From the NCBI GenBank assembly GCA_963921825.1, contig OY997594.1:2547001-2611000 (forward strand): DNA of 64,000 nt. The letters are read 5' to 3'. The notes below the pieces were generated by a model. The model was not told the origin of the DNA and ran no database searches. It saw only the letters and a program-made list of their open reading frames with translations. Positions 8,943 to 20,787 of the stretch are shown here, in pieces. This stretch comes from Erodium maritimum. Its lineage: Eukaryota > Streptophyta > Magnoliopsida > Geraniales > Geraniaceae. The stretch's first letter is position 1; every line of letters begins with the position of its first letter. The position numbers and the translations under genes were made by a program.

Positions 8943-11900
8943 CTTGGTATTTTGATTCTGCTTGTTTCAATCATATGAGCCCTCAGTCAGATTTGCTTAC
9001 ATGTGTAACCCCGGTCACCAAGTCTCCGTCTATTCGTACCGCTGATAATTCCACTTTACTTGCCACACACTGTGGTACCGCAACCACAGACCAGCTATCA
9101 CTACCAAACACCTTGCTTGTCCCAGATTTGTCACTGAACCTTGTATCGGTTGGTCAATTGTGTGATTTGGGTTTTGAAGTTAACTTTTCTAGTCGTACTT
9201 CTTCTGTTCTTGTGCAGGATCCACTGACGGGACAAATCCATGTGACAGGACGTAAAGTTGGTCGCATGTTCGAACTCACCTCACTGGTGGTTCCCTCACC
9301 ATCATCATCCTCGTCTACTTGTGGCGATGTCGTCTCTGCCGATCTATGGCACTCTCGCCTAGGTCATCCGTCTTCCTCTCGTTTGCGTAGTCTTATTTCT
9401 ACTGGTTTTTTGGGGTCAGTTTCGCATAACTTTGGTGATTGTGTGTCTTGTCAGCTTGCTAAACATCATAAACTGCCGTTTTCTCTTAATAATACTATTT
9501 TCTCTGCACCTTTTGATCTTGTTCATTCTGACTTGTGGGGAGCGGCACATGTTCCGACCATGGGGGGGTCTCGGTGGTTTGTTATATTTGTTGATGATCA
9601 TACTCGTTTTACTTGGATTTATCTCATGCATAATAAATCTGACTTCAACAAAATTTATTCTGAGTTTTCTGCCATGGTTCGCACACAATTCTCTAAAGTT
9701 ATCAAAACATTGCGTATGGATAACGACATGGAATTTAAAGAGTCATCCTTCCTTGCACAACTTGCTTCCACCGGTACTATCGTTCAGCGCTCCTGTCCTG
9801 GTACATCGCAACAAAATGGTCGGGCAGAACGCAAACATCGCCATATTCTTAATATGGTCCGTGCTCTCACAATTGCAGCTGCCTGTCCTGAACGTTTCTG
9901 AGGGGAAGCTGCCCTCACAGCCGTTTACACCATCAACAGAGTTCCATCCTCGGTCATAGGTAACAAAACTCCTTACGAGTGTTTGTATGGTCGTCCTCCA
10001 GCTTATGATCTTCTTCGTTTCTTTGGGTGTGTCTGTTTTGTTCATCTACAACCTCATGAACGTACTAAACTTGAACCTCGTTCTCGTCTTTGTTTCTTTA
10101 TTGGGTATGAGATCGAACACAAAGGGTACAGATGTTGGGACCCTGTTTCCAAACGTCTCTGCATATCTCGCCATGTCACATTCTGAGAACATAAAATGTT
10201 TTCTTCCATGTCTTCTTTTCACATTCCCGAGTCTACTCATTTCTTTTCTAATCCTGATATTGATCTGTTTTCTGATGATGATGAGGGTTCTCCCATTGAG
10301 CTGACTCATGTAGGTGCTCCGACATCTCTGCTTCCTACCTTGGACCATGTTCTGCTAGAGGATCCTATGCTAGAGGATCCTGTGCTACCGACTCGACCAC
10401 AATGTCATTGGCAGCTCCCATCTCACCTCTAGGACTTTGAGGTAATCCTACCATCTCGTGTCGCTTCCATAGTGTCCTCTGTATATGAGCCTGACACCTA
10501 TCGGGAGGCTTGCACTAACCCCCTTGTGGCAGCAAGCAATGACTGAGGAACTACAAGCCATGTTCAAGACTCATACATGGGATCTGGTACCTTTACCTCG
10601 GGACAAACATGTGGTCGGTTCTAGATGGGTATACAAGGTGAAGACCAAGGTAGATGGTTCTATCGAGCGCTACAAGGCACGTATTGTGGCTCGTGGATTT
10701 ACCCAGGAACATGGGGTTGATTATGAGGAAACATTTGCTCCTGTTGCGAGACTCACTTCTGTTCGCACCATTCTTGCTGTTGCTGCTGGTCGGTAGTGAG
10801 ACGTTTTTCAAATGGACGTGAAGAATGATTTTCTCAATAGAGATCTTACAGATGAGGTTTATATGAAGCCTCCGCCCGGCTATGATCATCCCCCACACAT
10901 GGTTTGTCGTTTGCGCAAATCCATTTATGGACTCAAGCAGGCTCTACGGGCATGGTACTCCAAGTTCAGTAGTGCGATGGCAGTCTTTGGTTTCGTCTCT
11001 AGTCTGCACGACAACTCACTGTTTGTTCGTCAGACCTCTCGGGGCCATACTCTCTTACTTCTGTATGTGGATGATATGATCATTACTGGTGATGATGCTA
11101 TCGGCATTGTGGATCTTAAGCATCATCTAAGCGAACAGTTCGAGATGAAGGATTTGGGTCATCTCTCTTACTTTCTTGGTTTGGAGATTTCCTCTCTGTC
11201 CTCTGGTTATCATTTGTCACAAGCCAAGTATGCAGCCGAGCTCATCTCTAAAGGGGGGGGGGGGGGGGGGGGGAATAACCGATAGCAAGATCGTTTCCAC
11301 TCCCATTGAAGCGAATGTCAAGTATCTTCCATCAGATGGTAAAGCTCTCGAGAATCCCACTTTATATCGCCAATTAGTTGGAGGGTTGGTATACGTCACT
11401 GTTACTAGGCCTGACATTGCATATGTTGTCCACATCGTCAGTCAGTTCATGTGTGCACCTCACACTACTCACTATGAGGTCGTTCTTCGGATCTTGCGCT
11501 ATGTTCGAGGCACCTTATCACAAGGACTACATTTCTCTTATGGCTCACCTTTAGTCCTACAGGCCTATTCAGATGCAGATTGGGCAGGCGATCCCACAAA
11601 CTGACGATCTATCACAGGTTACTGTTTCTTTCTTGGTAACTCTCTGATTTCCTGGAGAAGTAAGAAACAAACGGAAGCTGAGTATCGAGCCCTTGCTGAT
11701 ACTACTTCCGAACTCATATGGCTTCGTTGGTTACTACATGACATGAGTGTTGTTCACAAGTCAGCCACTATCATTCATTGTGACAATTATAGTGCTATTC
11801 AGATTGCTCATAATGATGTCTTCCATGAACGCACCAAGCATATTGAGATCGATTGTCACTTTGTCATACAACATCTCAATCAGGGCACCCTCGCTCTCCA

Positions 11901-12012
11901 ATCTGTCTCCTCTAGCGATCAGATTGCAGATATCTTCACCAAGTCTTTAATCCCAGGGAAGTTCAAACCTTTAGTTGACAAACTCAATTTGGGTTCATTA
12001 CCACCATCTTGA
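8900..12012 (+). pseudogene. pol: Copia pol remnant: protease, integrase, reverse transcriptase, RNase H
   Basis: Protease: WYFDSACFNHM at 8945-8977, where the usual catalytic D-S/T-G has Ala in place of Gly. Integrase: HHCC zinc region around LWHSRLGHPSSS ... CVSCQLAKHHKLPF, then a core with HSDLW, RMDNDMEF and GRAERKHRH supplying the D,D,E acidic residues. Reverse transcriptase: WVYKVKTKVDGSIERYKAR, then LLLYVDDMIITGDD with the catalytic YVDD at about 11060. RNase H: AYSDADWAG, TEAEYRAL, CDN and HIEIDCHF. In-frame stops or shifts occur at 9899-9901, 10184-10186, 10430-10432, 10794-10796 and 11602-11604, plus a 21-base G run at 11253-11273 that disrupts the frame. Clearly a dead copy. Confidence 0.95.
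11253..11273 (+). repeat. homopolymer run of 21 G
   Basis: Twenty-one consecutive G inside the reverse transcriptase to RNase H linker, where related elements normally encode an Ala-Gly type junction. It breaks the reading frame. Could be a real slippage expansion or an assembly or sequencing artefact. Confidence 0.9.
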
Positions 12013-12024
12013 GTTTGAGGGGGG
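12012..12024 (+). other. polypurine tract
   Basis: AGTTTGAGGGGGG lies immediately 5' of the right LTR and is the expected plus-strand primer site. Confidence 0.85.
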
Positions 12025-12173
12025 TGTTAGAATATATTGTATAGGCCCAGCCCATGTGGCTCGTTAGGGTTAACATCGGGTTTAGGAAACCCTAGTGGTG
12101 CAACACCGCTATATATACATGTACATTGTAGGCTTTATTTATCGAATACAATACAATTACATTATTGTTATCA
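12025..12173 (+). repeat. right LTR of the Copia element
   Basis: 149 bp, TGTTAGAATATATTG to TTGTTATCA, followed by the CCCTC target duplication. 145 of 149 positions match the left LTR. Confidence 0.97.
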
Positions 12174-13314
12174 CCCTCGATGTGTACCGAAGAAGGAAGG
12201 AAGCGATCGAGAATTGGTTGCTGCTTTATGGATTTTTTATACTTGTTTTATTAACACATTCTGAAACCCAAAATCAATAATCCAAGTTGTGTTCTGCTCG
12301 TTTAATATGATTAATACAAATTCAGTTTTTAAAATGAAATACAACGAAATATGAAAAGGTTAGAGATTTTATTTTGACTTTCTATAAGTTTTTATTCAGT
12401 TAGGCTGAATCAGTTGATAAAAATGGCCTCTCATTGATATTATCTCCATTGTTTTGCGACAAATTCAAGTGGCTCCCAACATTTATTTTAATATCTCAAA
12501 GTCAAACTAAGCGGTCAAATCTGACATTGGTGCTAATAAATGGGCGATATCAACTAGGGGATTCGTCGGACAAAAATAACCGTTGGGTTATTTCGTTGGA
12601 CCGATTCATCCGATAATTCGTTAGGAGAGAGTATGTTACGAGACATAATTCAGTCTTCCACAAGACGGGAGAGATAAAAGTTAATGTGCGCAATGCTCGG
12701 GGTGCATCTAGGGGGTGGCGGGATGGTGGGTTGGGGGTACGATGGAATTGGCCGAACGGAGAGGTGTGTCTTGTTCAAGGGAGCTTGGTATCGAGAGACG
12801 ATCGAGGCTCTGATCCTTAAAGCGGCCTTTGATTAGATTCAGCAAGTACGATGGATGGTGTGAGTGGTGGAATCTGACTGCTTAAGAATCGTACAAGTGA
12901 TTAACAAAAAGGCGGAAATGTTGTCTCCCTTTAGAGTTGTAGTTAAGAAGTATAGAAGCAAAGCTGAAAAATCCAACGGGATTTAAACTGAAGTTTGTTC
13001 GCAAAAAGACCAATAAAATAACTCATACGTTATATAAGCATTCTAGTATCTGAGAAGGATATTCATAATATTTTGTTACTTGTCTTGAACAGAGATTTAC
13101 CGTAGTTTTTTTTATAAGGCAAATAGACACGGGATAAAAATCCGCAGTACAGAACACGATCATCTCAACAAGGACACCTCAAACCAAACCCGACAAAGGG
13201 TGAACAAAAATCTAACTTAAATTTTTCTACCGTGAATCAAATAGAGATTTTCGAAATTAGAGTGGGAAATATCAACTATACATTATAAAATATATGAGAG
13301 GAACCAATCACAAA
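12174..13314. other. intergenic, no gene seen
   Basis: Continuation of the sequence interrupted by the Copia element, then A/T-rich DNA. No supported coding frame. A TATA-like TATAAAATATAT at 13284-13295 and a CAA at 13311-13313 lie at the usual distance upstream of the following tRNA gene. Confidence 0.5.
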
Positions 13315-13386
13315 TCCGTTGTAGTCTAGTTGGTCAGGATACTCGGCTCTCACCCGAGAGACCCGGGTTCAAGTCCCGGCAACGGA
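13315..13386 (+). tRNA. trnE-CUC: tRNA-Glu (anticodon CTC)
   Basis: The 72-bp sequence folds as a standard cloverleaf: acceptor stem TCCGTTG/CAACGGA, D arm TAGTCTAGTTGGTCAGGATA (A box), anticodon stem CTCGG/CCGAG around the loop CTCTCAC (anticodon CTC), and T arm CCCGG/CCGGG with GTTCAAGTC (B box). CCA is not encoded, as expected for nuclear genes. A TTTTT Pol III terminator follows at 13390-13394; a TATA-like element and CAA initiation motif precede it. It looks intact and functional. Confidence 0.97.
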
Positions 13387-13603
13387 ATGTTTTTGAACTT
13401 CTTTTTTTCCTGAAATTTCATCTTGACATTGTCTTCAAAGCTGTCTCATTGATTCAATCTACTTCTTCTCCAAACAGAAAATGATTTAGTACAGATTCAG
13501 ACAACAAAGTTGTAAAACACAAACATAAAATAAAGTCATCCTCACTTAACTTATTCAGTTCCTAGGTTTCTTGGGAGCTATTCTGACCTGTCCTTAGATA
13601 AGT

Positions 13604-16600
13604 CTACACAGAAGATGGACCGAGAGCGCTCTTCGAAACGACATCAAAGGATATCCCATTCTCTTGGAGTCGTTCCTGCAGGTCGGTTGCCCCAAACACT
13701 ATCCCCGGTGGCAGCACTCCGCCCTTTGGCAGGTCGTCCCTTTGGCCCAAAACGACAAGAGCGCACTGAAGCAGAATTATCGGGGTAGTCAAATACCCGA
13801 TCTCAGGTCCTGACACTCTAGTCACTATTTCCATATCGGGTTTCACGGTTCCTTGCGCGACAAGGCTGCTGTCACTGTAACCTTTCCCTACAAACCACAT
13901 ATTGAAGGTAGCGCTCCTCACCTCATCCTCTGAAGGACCCTTCTTCCTGAACCATCCGAGGCTGAAAATTGAGGGAAACTTCAAGAGGAGCCATCTCCCT
14001 AATGCTGATCTACCAAAGACTCCGATGAATACCCCGACCGTCATGTATCTGAAGATCCCGAATATGGACTTGCAGCATATCTTCACCCCGAAATGAGCTG
14101 GCTTCACCGTTGACCAGAAGGCTTCTCTGCTTTGTATGTGTTCTGTGCTCTCGTTTCGTCCTGGGAGGCCTTTGGGGTTTTCTGTTAGTGTTGTGAGTGT
14201 TCTTCTGACAACTATGGAGTCTGCTGAAGGTAGCTTTACAGCCCAACGTCCGATCTTCTTCTGATGTTCTATGATTGATCCTTTTGCGGGAGGAGGACCG
14301 GGAATCTGCAATTATATTGGAAATTCTAGCATCACCGTTCTGAAGTTTCTATGTTTTGCTTTTGATGCATATAAAAGCATAAGTTTTAGTAGAAAATTCA
14401 ACAAGGGATGACTGCAAAAAGTACCCCGAGTATTCATTTTTGCAACTTGTAGCCCTCTTATTTGATAATTGCAACAAGTACTCTGAACTTGTCTGTTTGT
14501 TGCAATTTGTATAAAATGATGATTTTACCCTTACAATTTAGATTTTGGAAACAAGTGAAAAACAATAAAATCCAAATTTTCATCTCCCTTAATTTTCTTC
14601 CTCTTTGTTAGTACAAAGAGTACGAAATTTAAGGGATATGAGAATTTTGATTTTTTGTTCTTTAATTATTATTTTAAAAACCTTAATTTCCAAGGGTAAA
14701 ATCTGTCATTTGGAAACAAATTTATACAAAGTGCAATAAAAAAAAAATATCAAAGCGGAGGGCTACAAGCTACCAAAAGTGAATACCTCAAGGTACTTTT
14801 TTGCAGTCATCCCATTTAACAATGTACATGCTAGACACTCAACTTAGCCGCAAGAATACCAATTCCGAATTACAATTTGCTTGAAGATCTTTATAATTCC
14901 TATAGCTAACTTTTTTTTTATCACTGATGCTTGCAATAATACTCACGTTAAGTGGCTCTAGTAATCACAAAGTAGCATTAATGGAAAAGCACACACAATT
15001 CAAAAATAATATCCCTCCAGTAAACAGTAAGTATGCATTGGGCATGTGAAGTCTCATGTTCAATACTTATTGCACCGCTACTCCAGTCAACGTTAGACAT
15101 GTGCTGTCTCGTGTTCAATACTTATTGCACCGCTACTCCAGTCAACGTTAGACATGTGCTGTCTCGTGTTCAATACTTTATTGCACCTCTACTGATTGTC
15201 TCAACCCTAAATGCGGGCCAAGAAATTTTTTGGTCATGTGTGGTTTCAATTTAGTTGAGTTCACCTTCCCACTTGAACCTTGGGATCGAAATAAAAAGTA
15301 TGTCCAACTTGATATTCTGAGCAACAAAAACAATCACCACTTGGGTTGGCCCGGTGGTCAGAGAGCTCTCTCACCTCTTTAAGGTCAGGGTTTGAAATCG
15401 AACCACCATAGTGGGTACATTAAGTCGAGGTTAGGTTAGGGATTAGACCAGGCTAGAGTGGGATTTCCTCGCTACCGTTAATTGCCAACACATTAAACCA
15501 GTAACAACATAGTGACACTCACAAAGTATTCATAGTTCTACTACTTAAAACATCACTTGCTCCCTCTGAATTACTTTGCAACTACTGACCCCAACCTCAA
15601 AATCAAGGGTTAATTACATTTTGCACCCCTTTTCTATTGGTAACATACCTTTTGTACCCCTGTTTTTGTAATGTTCAATAACAGTCCCTCTGTTTTGGTA
15701 ACTGTCATATAGTATCCTTTATGAATTAGTCATAGATCATTTATTACCCCTTATGTATTGATAACAGAACATTTAATACCCCTTATGAATTGGTCACAGA
15801 TCATCAAAATGGCGTAAACTTTACCAAAATTTTGTCCAGAGCGTTACCAATACATCAAGGTACTAAAAGAGTGTTACCAATAGAAAAGGGGTGCTAAAGG
15901 TAATTAAACCCAAAATCAACACTCTCTTGTGATCATCATGTTAACTCTCGATCTTTTCCCGAACTAATAAATAAAGTGCTCCTACACCATACCATGTATA
16001 TGATTCACTTGGCTACTAGCAATCAATTTCAAACAAACTTAAGAGCTAAGATGAACTCAATCCCAATTGTTGATGCTCATGCATGATTCAATTTCAAGTT
16101 CCAATGTATCAAAGAAGCAAATTCAGGATTATCCCAATTGAGAAACACAAATGTAAAGCTCAGCTCTTACCTGAGGCCTAGCTCTTCTGGGTCTGGCTCG
16201 CCGGAGCTCCTGCAACTTCTCCATATTGGCGACTCCCAAGACCGCCGATTCAAAAGTCCCCAAATTCCCCACAATCCTCCTCTCCGACTCCAAGCTCAGA
16301 TACGCCTCCACTCGATTCGGCGCCGCCGCCCCCACCCACTGCCTCGAATTGAACATCAACCCAATCTCAGCCGGGACCGAATCGAACCCACAAGCCGAAA
16401 TCACCAGCGCCCCCTTCTCCACCGCCTTCGCACCGTACTCCGCCTCCATCCTCTCCATAAACTCCGGCTCCCCACAGATATCCAAGTAATCGCAGCCCGT
16501 CTCGGCGCAGGCGGCGACCACCGGCTCGCCGTGGAGGCGGAAGGGGCCGACGCAGTTCAGAATCAGCTTCGTGGCGGAGCAGAGGCGGCGGAGCGATGAT

Positions 16601-16827
16601 GGGTCGGAGGTGTCGGCGGAGAGGACGGGGATGGGCGGCGGAGGGAGGGGATCGGCGGCCCATTTGAGGGTCTGGGCGAGCTTGTCTGGGTTGCGGCCGG
16701 CGAGGGCGAGGGATGAGAGGGCGGTGGTGTTGAGGAATTTGAGGGCTTCCTTGACGACGTACTTGCCGGTGAAGCCTGAGGCGCCGAGGATGATGAGATC
16801 GTATCTGGGTTGTGCAGATTCTGCCAT
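13604..16827 (-). CDS. saccharopine dehydrogenase-like oxidoreductase
   Basis: Two exons: 16827-16171 (219 codons) and 14305-13604 (233 codons plus stop), phase 0, donor CAG|GTAAG and acceptor TTGCAG|ATT; total 452 residues, the normal length for this plant family (Arabidopsis At5g39410 type). The N-terminus carries a Rossmann nucleotide-binding motif LIILGASGFTGKYVV (about residues 10-24), then CVGPFRLHGEPVV and DICGEPEFM, which are typical. The second exon has a hydrophobic stretch MTVGVFIGVFGRSALGRW that may associate with membranes or lipid droplets. True saccharopine dehydrogenase activity is doubtful for this family. The 1.86-kb intron holds a family A MITE, a 55-bp tandem repeat, a SINE and a family B element. 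Antisense reading frames over the GC-rich first exon are shadows. Confidence 0.93.
14405..14813. mobile_element. foldback MITE, family A copy 2
   Basis: Ends GGGATGACTGC and GCAGTCATCCC, with a 9-bp target duplication ATTCAACAA (14396-14404) and ATTTAACAA (14814-14822), 8 of 9 matching. 409 bp, inside the intron of the oxidoreductase gene. Confidence 0.9.
15043..15190 (+). repeat. 55-bp tandem repeat, about 2.7 units
   Basis: Units start at 15043, 15098 and 15153 around GTCTCGTGTTCAATAC and TTATTGCACCGCTACTCC. Units 2 and 3 are almost identical. Intronic. Confidence 0.85.
15340..15490 (+). mobile_element. tRNA-related SINE, copy 1
   Basis: Begins TTGGGTTGGCCCGGTGGTCA (A-box-like) followed by GAGAGCTCTCTCACCTC and GGTCAGGGTTTGAAATC (B-box-like), the Pol III promoter layout of tRNA-derived SINEs. 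The 3' part GGCTAGAGTGGGATTTCC is shared with copies at 26957-27125 and 63245-63350. Confidence 0.75.
15607..15910. mobile_element. foldback MITE, family B copy 1
   Basis: Ends GGGTTAATTACATTTTGC and GGTAATTAAACC, flanked by an exact 9-bp duplication CAAAATCAA (15598-15606 and 15911-15919). The body holds inverted copies of TTGGTAAC... and GTACC... blocks such as CACAGATCATTTA. 304 bp, intronic. Confidence 0.9.
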
Positions 16828-17882
16828 TTTCGTGATTCTGTGGATTTGTTGTAGCTCTTTGGGTGTGAATCGAAGGGAGAAAATATCTGGGTTTTAACGG
16901 ATGATTGCAAAGGTGGCTCCTTTTTTTGGTTTGGTGTCAAGATTTGGTTAGTAGTAGATGCCTCATCACTCGAGCACTTTTATCTCTAGGAAAATTGTCA
17001 AAAATGGTCTTTTTGTTTGGGATTTTGATAATGTGTTTTTAAAGAAAAATAAAATAATAGATTCCATTTCAAATAAATTTTTAATTGTTTTGAAAACACT
17101 ATTTACCCTTTATTTGTCTAAAAGAAAGGAATCCGTAAATGAAAGACGACTTAGAATCCGGAATAAAAACCACAAACAATCTAACTGACGTTTAACAAAG
17201 ATCAAAACAAAAAAGAAAAAATAAATAAAGGAATAGAGAAGAACGTCCACACGTGGACCCAACAAGAGCAAGAACTCATGCTACTAGTGAATGTGTCTCG
17301 AGGGGAATCGATCATGCTCATCCCGTCGATCTAGTGAACAGTATTACAAGAGACCACACAAGTGAATCATTTGGCCTTATAACGGTTAAGTAATTCATGT
17401 CTTTCCTCTTGCTATAGGCAGGAGCCAGATACCGATGGTATCCATTCAATGGATCCAGAGCATCCGAGTATCTGATTTACGGATACTTATTTTGTCTATT
17501 TTCGTCCGGATCGATTAATTTTCGAACTGAGCATGTTCGAATCTGGATTTTTAGTCACACCTCTAACAGGGGGATCAACCCCAGACAGGACTTTGGAACA
17601 AGTACTCACCAAATCTGATTGGATAACTAAAACTCGAAACGACGTTTGAACAAACATTCGATGTACCCAAGTAATCAAAGAAACTACAAAAAATAACAAT
17701 AAAACATAGCATTGTTCTTGTAATTAGTTTTAACTAAGCAAAAAGTTGAGAAACTATTCAGGACATTTACGTATACAGATACAAGACTTAGGAGTTCCCA
17801 AAATGTCCCTATGAACAACATAACACAATAAAAAAAAGGGAAATCTATTTTACAAATTTACAAAATCCCTTTCCATGGGCTT
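16828..17882. other. intergenic, promoter of the oxidoreductase and 3' flank of the DUF179 gene
   Basis: A/T-rich with no convincing coding frame. The first 100 bp next to 16828 are probably the 5' untranslated region of the minus-strand oxidoreductase gene; the last part near 17883 the 3' untranslated region of the DUF179 gene. Confidence 0.45.
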
Positions 17883-19881
17883 TCACCAAACCTTCTTTGG
17901 GCCCATGAGCCCAAGAACCTCCTCCCACAGCCCAACATCCCCAACACTAGAAAGCCCAATAACACTCGGGCTACAAGCGGCCACAGTCCAATACCCGGCC
18001 CTAACCTCATCCCTGAGCTGCTCCTCCTCCCACCCACAATACCCATCAAAAAACCTAAACTCACCCACCTCCACCATGCTCCTCTTCACCATCTCCGCCG
18101 CACAGCCCACACTCTCCTTGGTCCCATAGTAAAGCCCATTCATGACCTCGTCGAAAACCCCACTCATCTCGACCCCTCTCTTACCCGGTTCCGGCTTAAC
18201 CAGAAACAACCCGTCCTCCAGCGGTCCCCCGAAGAAGAGGGGCCGGTCGGAGAAGGTGGTTCCGGCCACGTCGAGGACCGCGGACCGCATCTCCTTGATG
18301 GACATTAGGGAGGGCCGGTTAAGTATGATGCCGGACGGGCCCGTGGGCCCGGTCGAGAGGAGGAGGACCACGGTCCGCTCGAATATGTGGACCCCGTCGA
18401 GCTTTTCGGTGGCGACTAGGATGCAGCCCTTTTCCGGCTCGTGGATCTTGTGGGCCCATTTGTCTCCGATCGCGGTCTCCTGAGGGAAGTCCACTACTGT
18501 GTCCGGGTCTACTAGTAGGGATGGCTCGGCCGGTCTGGTGGCTCTCTCTCCGGCTACTAGTCTGGCCCGGAACAATCTCCAATCGGTGGGTGCGTCGTTT
18601 CCTGGTGATGACGATGACTCCTGATGGCAACCTGTCATTTCCAAATTCAATCTCAAGGTATCAACGGATCGATTTTTTTAACGAAATGTGTAGTTTTATT
18701 AAAATCACAATCAAGCTACAAAAGAGTGCGTCAGAGAGATCATTCCTTGACCACTAAAAAAGAACATACATATACATAGATCATAGTTGTTCGCAATTCT
18801 TTTAACACTATAACCGTCATAAACAGTATTGAAACGCCACATAAACATAAAGGAGGAAATGTGGAGGTTGGAAAACGAAACTAAAAATCCTACTCAAGAT
18901 AGTGCCTAGACGTTGCTTCTAGGGGGCAAAGCGAACAAACTTGAACTTCACCTGGGTATCAACAAATCGATTGATCCAATGAATCAACGGGAAAAAATGA
19001 TTTGAACTAATAGTTCGTATTGTGGTGGAGGATTCATCCCTTCTCTATTCTAACCTAACCACTTGTGACACGATACGTGATTATTCATGGATATTCACCT
19101 CTACATGAGACAAATATCTCGGTGCGAAGCTTGATAAAAAGCGATTTTAGACGAATGGTTCATCTAGAGGCGAAGGGTTCATCGCCCCATCATTTGTCCA
19201 TCACTAATGATGGACTAATTAGTGAATAGTTCATCCTGGGGTGAACGATTCATCGTCTCATCAATTCGTCCATCTCTATTCTAACTACTTGTGACCGTGA
19301 CACATGACTATTTGTCCGTATGGACGCATCAGACGAATATCACTAAGAAAATGATTTTGAACGAGTAATTTATCTCGGGGCGAATGATTCATCGTCCCAC
19401 TGAATCGTTCATCTCTATTATAGCCACTTGTGACCCGACACATGACTATGTCAAATGTCCACCTTAGAGGTGAAAAATTGATCGCCCCGTCAATTCCTCC
19501 ACGACCCTCCTATTCTTATCACTAATTACTCGTCACACGACACATGACTAATCCTTCAAACACGAGATTAATATCAAATTCACCCGAACTAATCGTCCAG
19601 ACATTAAAGATGCTAAGAAAGAAAGGGATCATAGACGAAATTACATGTGATTGTAGATTGGATCCGAGGTTTCGAGGCTCGGAAGTGAACTGACGAAGTC
19701 TTGGCGGAGGAGAAGAACCTCGGCTTGATCGAAGGAACGAGCTCTGTGGTTTTAGTGAAACAAGCTTCCATGGCGGTCTAGGCTTCTGTAAATTGATGCT
19801 TCTATGGAGAAGAGAGAGCGAAGAGATGGGTTTATTAATGGAGGAGTGAAGGTGAAGGTGCACCACAAGGTTTGTTTTCAA
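17883..19881 (-). CDS. DUF179/AlgH-like (UPF0301) protein, plastid-targeted
   Basis: Two exons: 19881-19645 (79 codons) and 18620-17883 (245 codons plus stop), joined in phase 0 with donor CAT|GTAATT and acceptor CCATCAG|GAG; total 324 residues. Exon 1 is rich in Ser, Leu and Arg with few acids, as in a chloroplast transit peptide. Exon 2 carries the DUF179 blocks: FRARLVAGE, GCILVATEKLDG, FERTVVLLLS, GIILNRPSLMSIKEM, LFFGGPLEDGLF and FFDGYCGWEEEQLRDE. Function of the family is unknown; bacterial AlgH is the namesake. Length agrees with Arabidopsis homologues. The exon 2 acceptor was chosen because it is the only one in phase with exon 1; two other AG lie nearby at 18650 and 18633. Confidence 0.88.
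18960..19560. repeat. degenerate tandem repeats in the DUF179 intron
   Basis: Four spaced copies of a block containing TCTATTCTAAC..ACTTGTGAC and GACACATGACTA occur near 19040, 19270, 19410 and 19505, interleaved with TGAACGATTCATCGTC-type segments. Spacing varies (about 100 to 230 bp), so this is an old, decayed array. The last copy overlaps the 5' end of the intron just after exon 1. Confidence 0.6.
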
Positions 19882-20787
19882 ACCTCATCTGATCCGAATT
19901 GGATTTTTTTGGATTGCTCTTTTGGTATGGGCCTATGGATTTTGATTGCCACGTGGGGATATGTGATTGGTGTCCACGGGGACCCACCGTTTGTGGATCA
20001 TGCCACTTTTCTTACCTTTTGGGGGATGACGTGGCCCTCTCTTTGCCGATTGTTTGTTCTCCACCTAGGATTTAAGACAAGCCGGAACCGATGACTAATC
20101 ATCGTTAGGCAGATGTGTGTCTGGCCATGGCCACAGTGTGGGTGAGCAAAAAAACCCGAAACCGTTAAAACCAACCACCACCAACTGTAAATCGCACCGA
20201 AAAATCTGAAATCGGAAAGTTGACGGCTGGTAGTGGGTTCTTGACGATCGAACCAAAAAATTAACGGTTGGTTGTCGGTTCTTGAAACGTCAAACCATCG
20301 GTTAACCAACCAAACCGGTACTGTTCATCATATACATGTGGCTTCATAATAACCACTGATCTGATATAGATGAATGACCCATGAACACTCTTTTGTGTCA
20401 CACAGATTGCTAACATAGAACACAATGACTTATATGTAATTTTTCTTTTGTTTTAGAGAATATAGTAATATTTTTTGGCTTGAAATAGAAATATGTGTAT
20501 GGTTATTGGTATCCAAATTTGTACTTACACGTAGTAAAGTGGTTGGTTGGTTAAAACCATTAACCAACCGGTTAGTGAACGGGTTGGTTTTACTGTAAAA
20601 AAATTGGTTTATGGGTTGGGGCTGGTTCCAAAATATGTCAAACTGGTAATATCGGTTTGGTTTCGTAAAAGGTTCCATTGGGTGGTTAACCACCCAATGC
20701 CCACCCCTAGGCCACACCTTTCAGTACGACTATCTTGTTACTTCGCTCTAATCGCTCAACATTTGTTGTACTCCTTTTTACGGTGTA
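19882..20787. other. intergenic, no gene seen
   Basis: Probable promoter of the DUF179 gene on the minus strand (CCACGTGG-type boxes near 19950), followed by two stretches rich in GGTTGGTTAACC-like words (20160-20310, 20530-20700) in inverted orientation to each other, perhaps a decayed foldback element. Confidence 0.4.

Larger units (their letters stand above)
7783..12173 (+). mobile_element. Ty1/Copia LTR retrotransposon, complete ends, decayed coding
   Basis: The element is 4391 bp with two 149-bp LTRs (7783-7931 and 12025-12173), each TG...CA. A perfect 5-bp target duplication CCCTC flanks it (7778-7782 and 12174-12178). A primer binding site TGGTATCAGAGC complementary to initiator tRNA-Met follows the left LTR, and a purine tract precedes the right LTR. 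The LTRs differ at 4 of 149 positions, so the insertion is fairly young, on the order of a million years at usual plant rates (inference). Gene order gag, protease, integrase, reverse transcriptase, RNase H is that of Copia. Most of gag is missing and pol carries several stops, so it cannot be autonomous. Confidence 0.97.
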
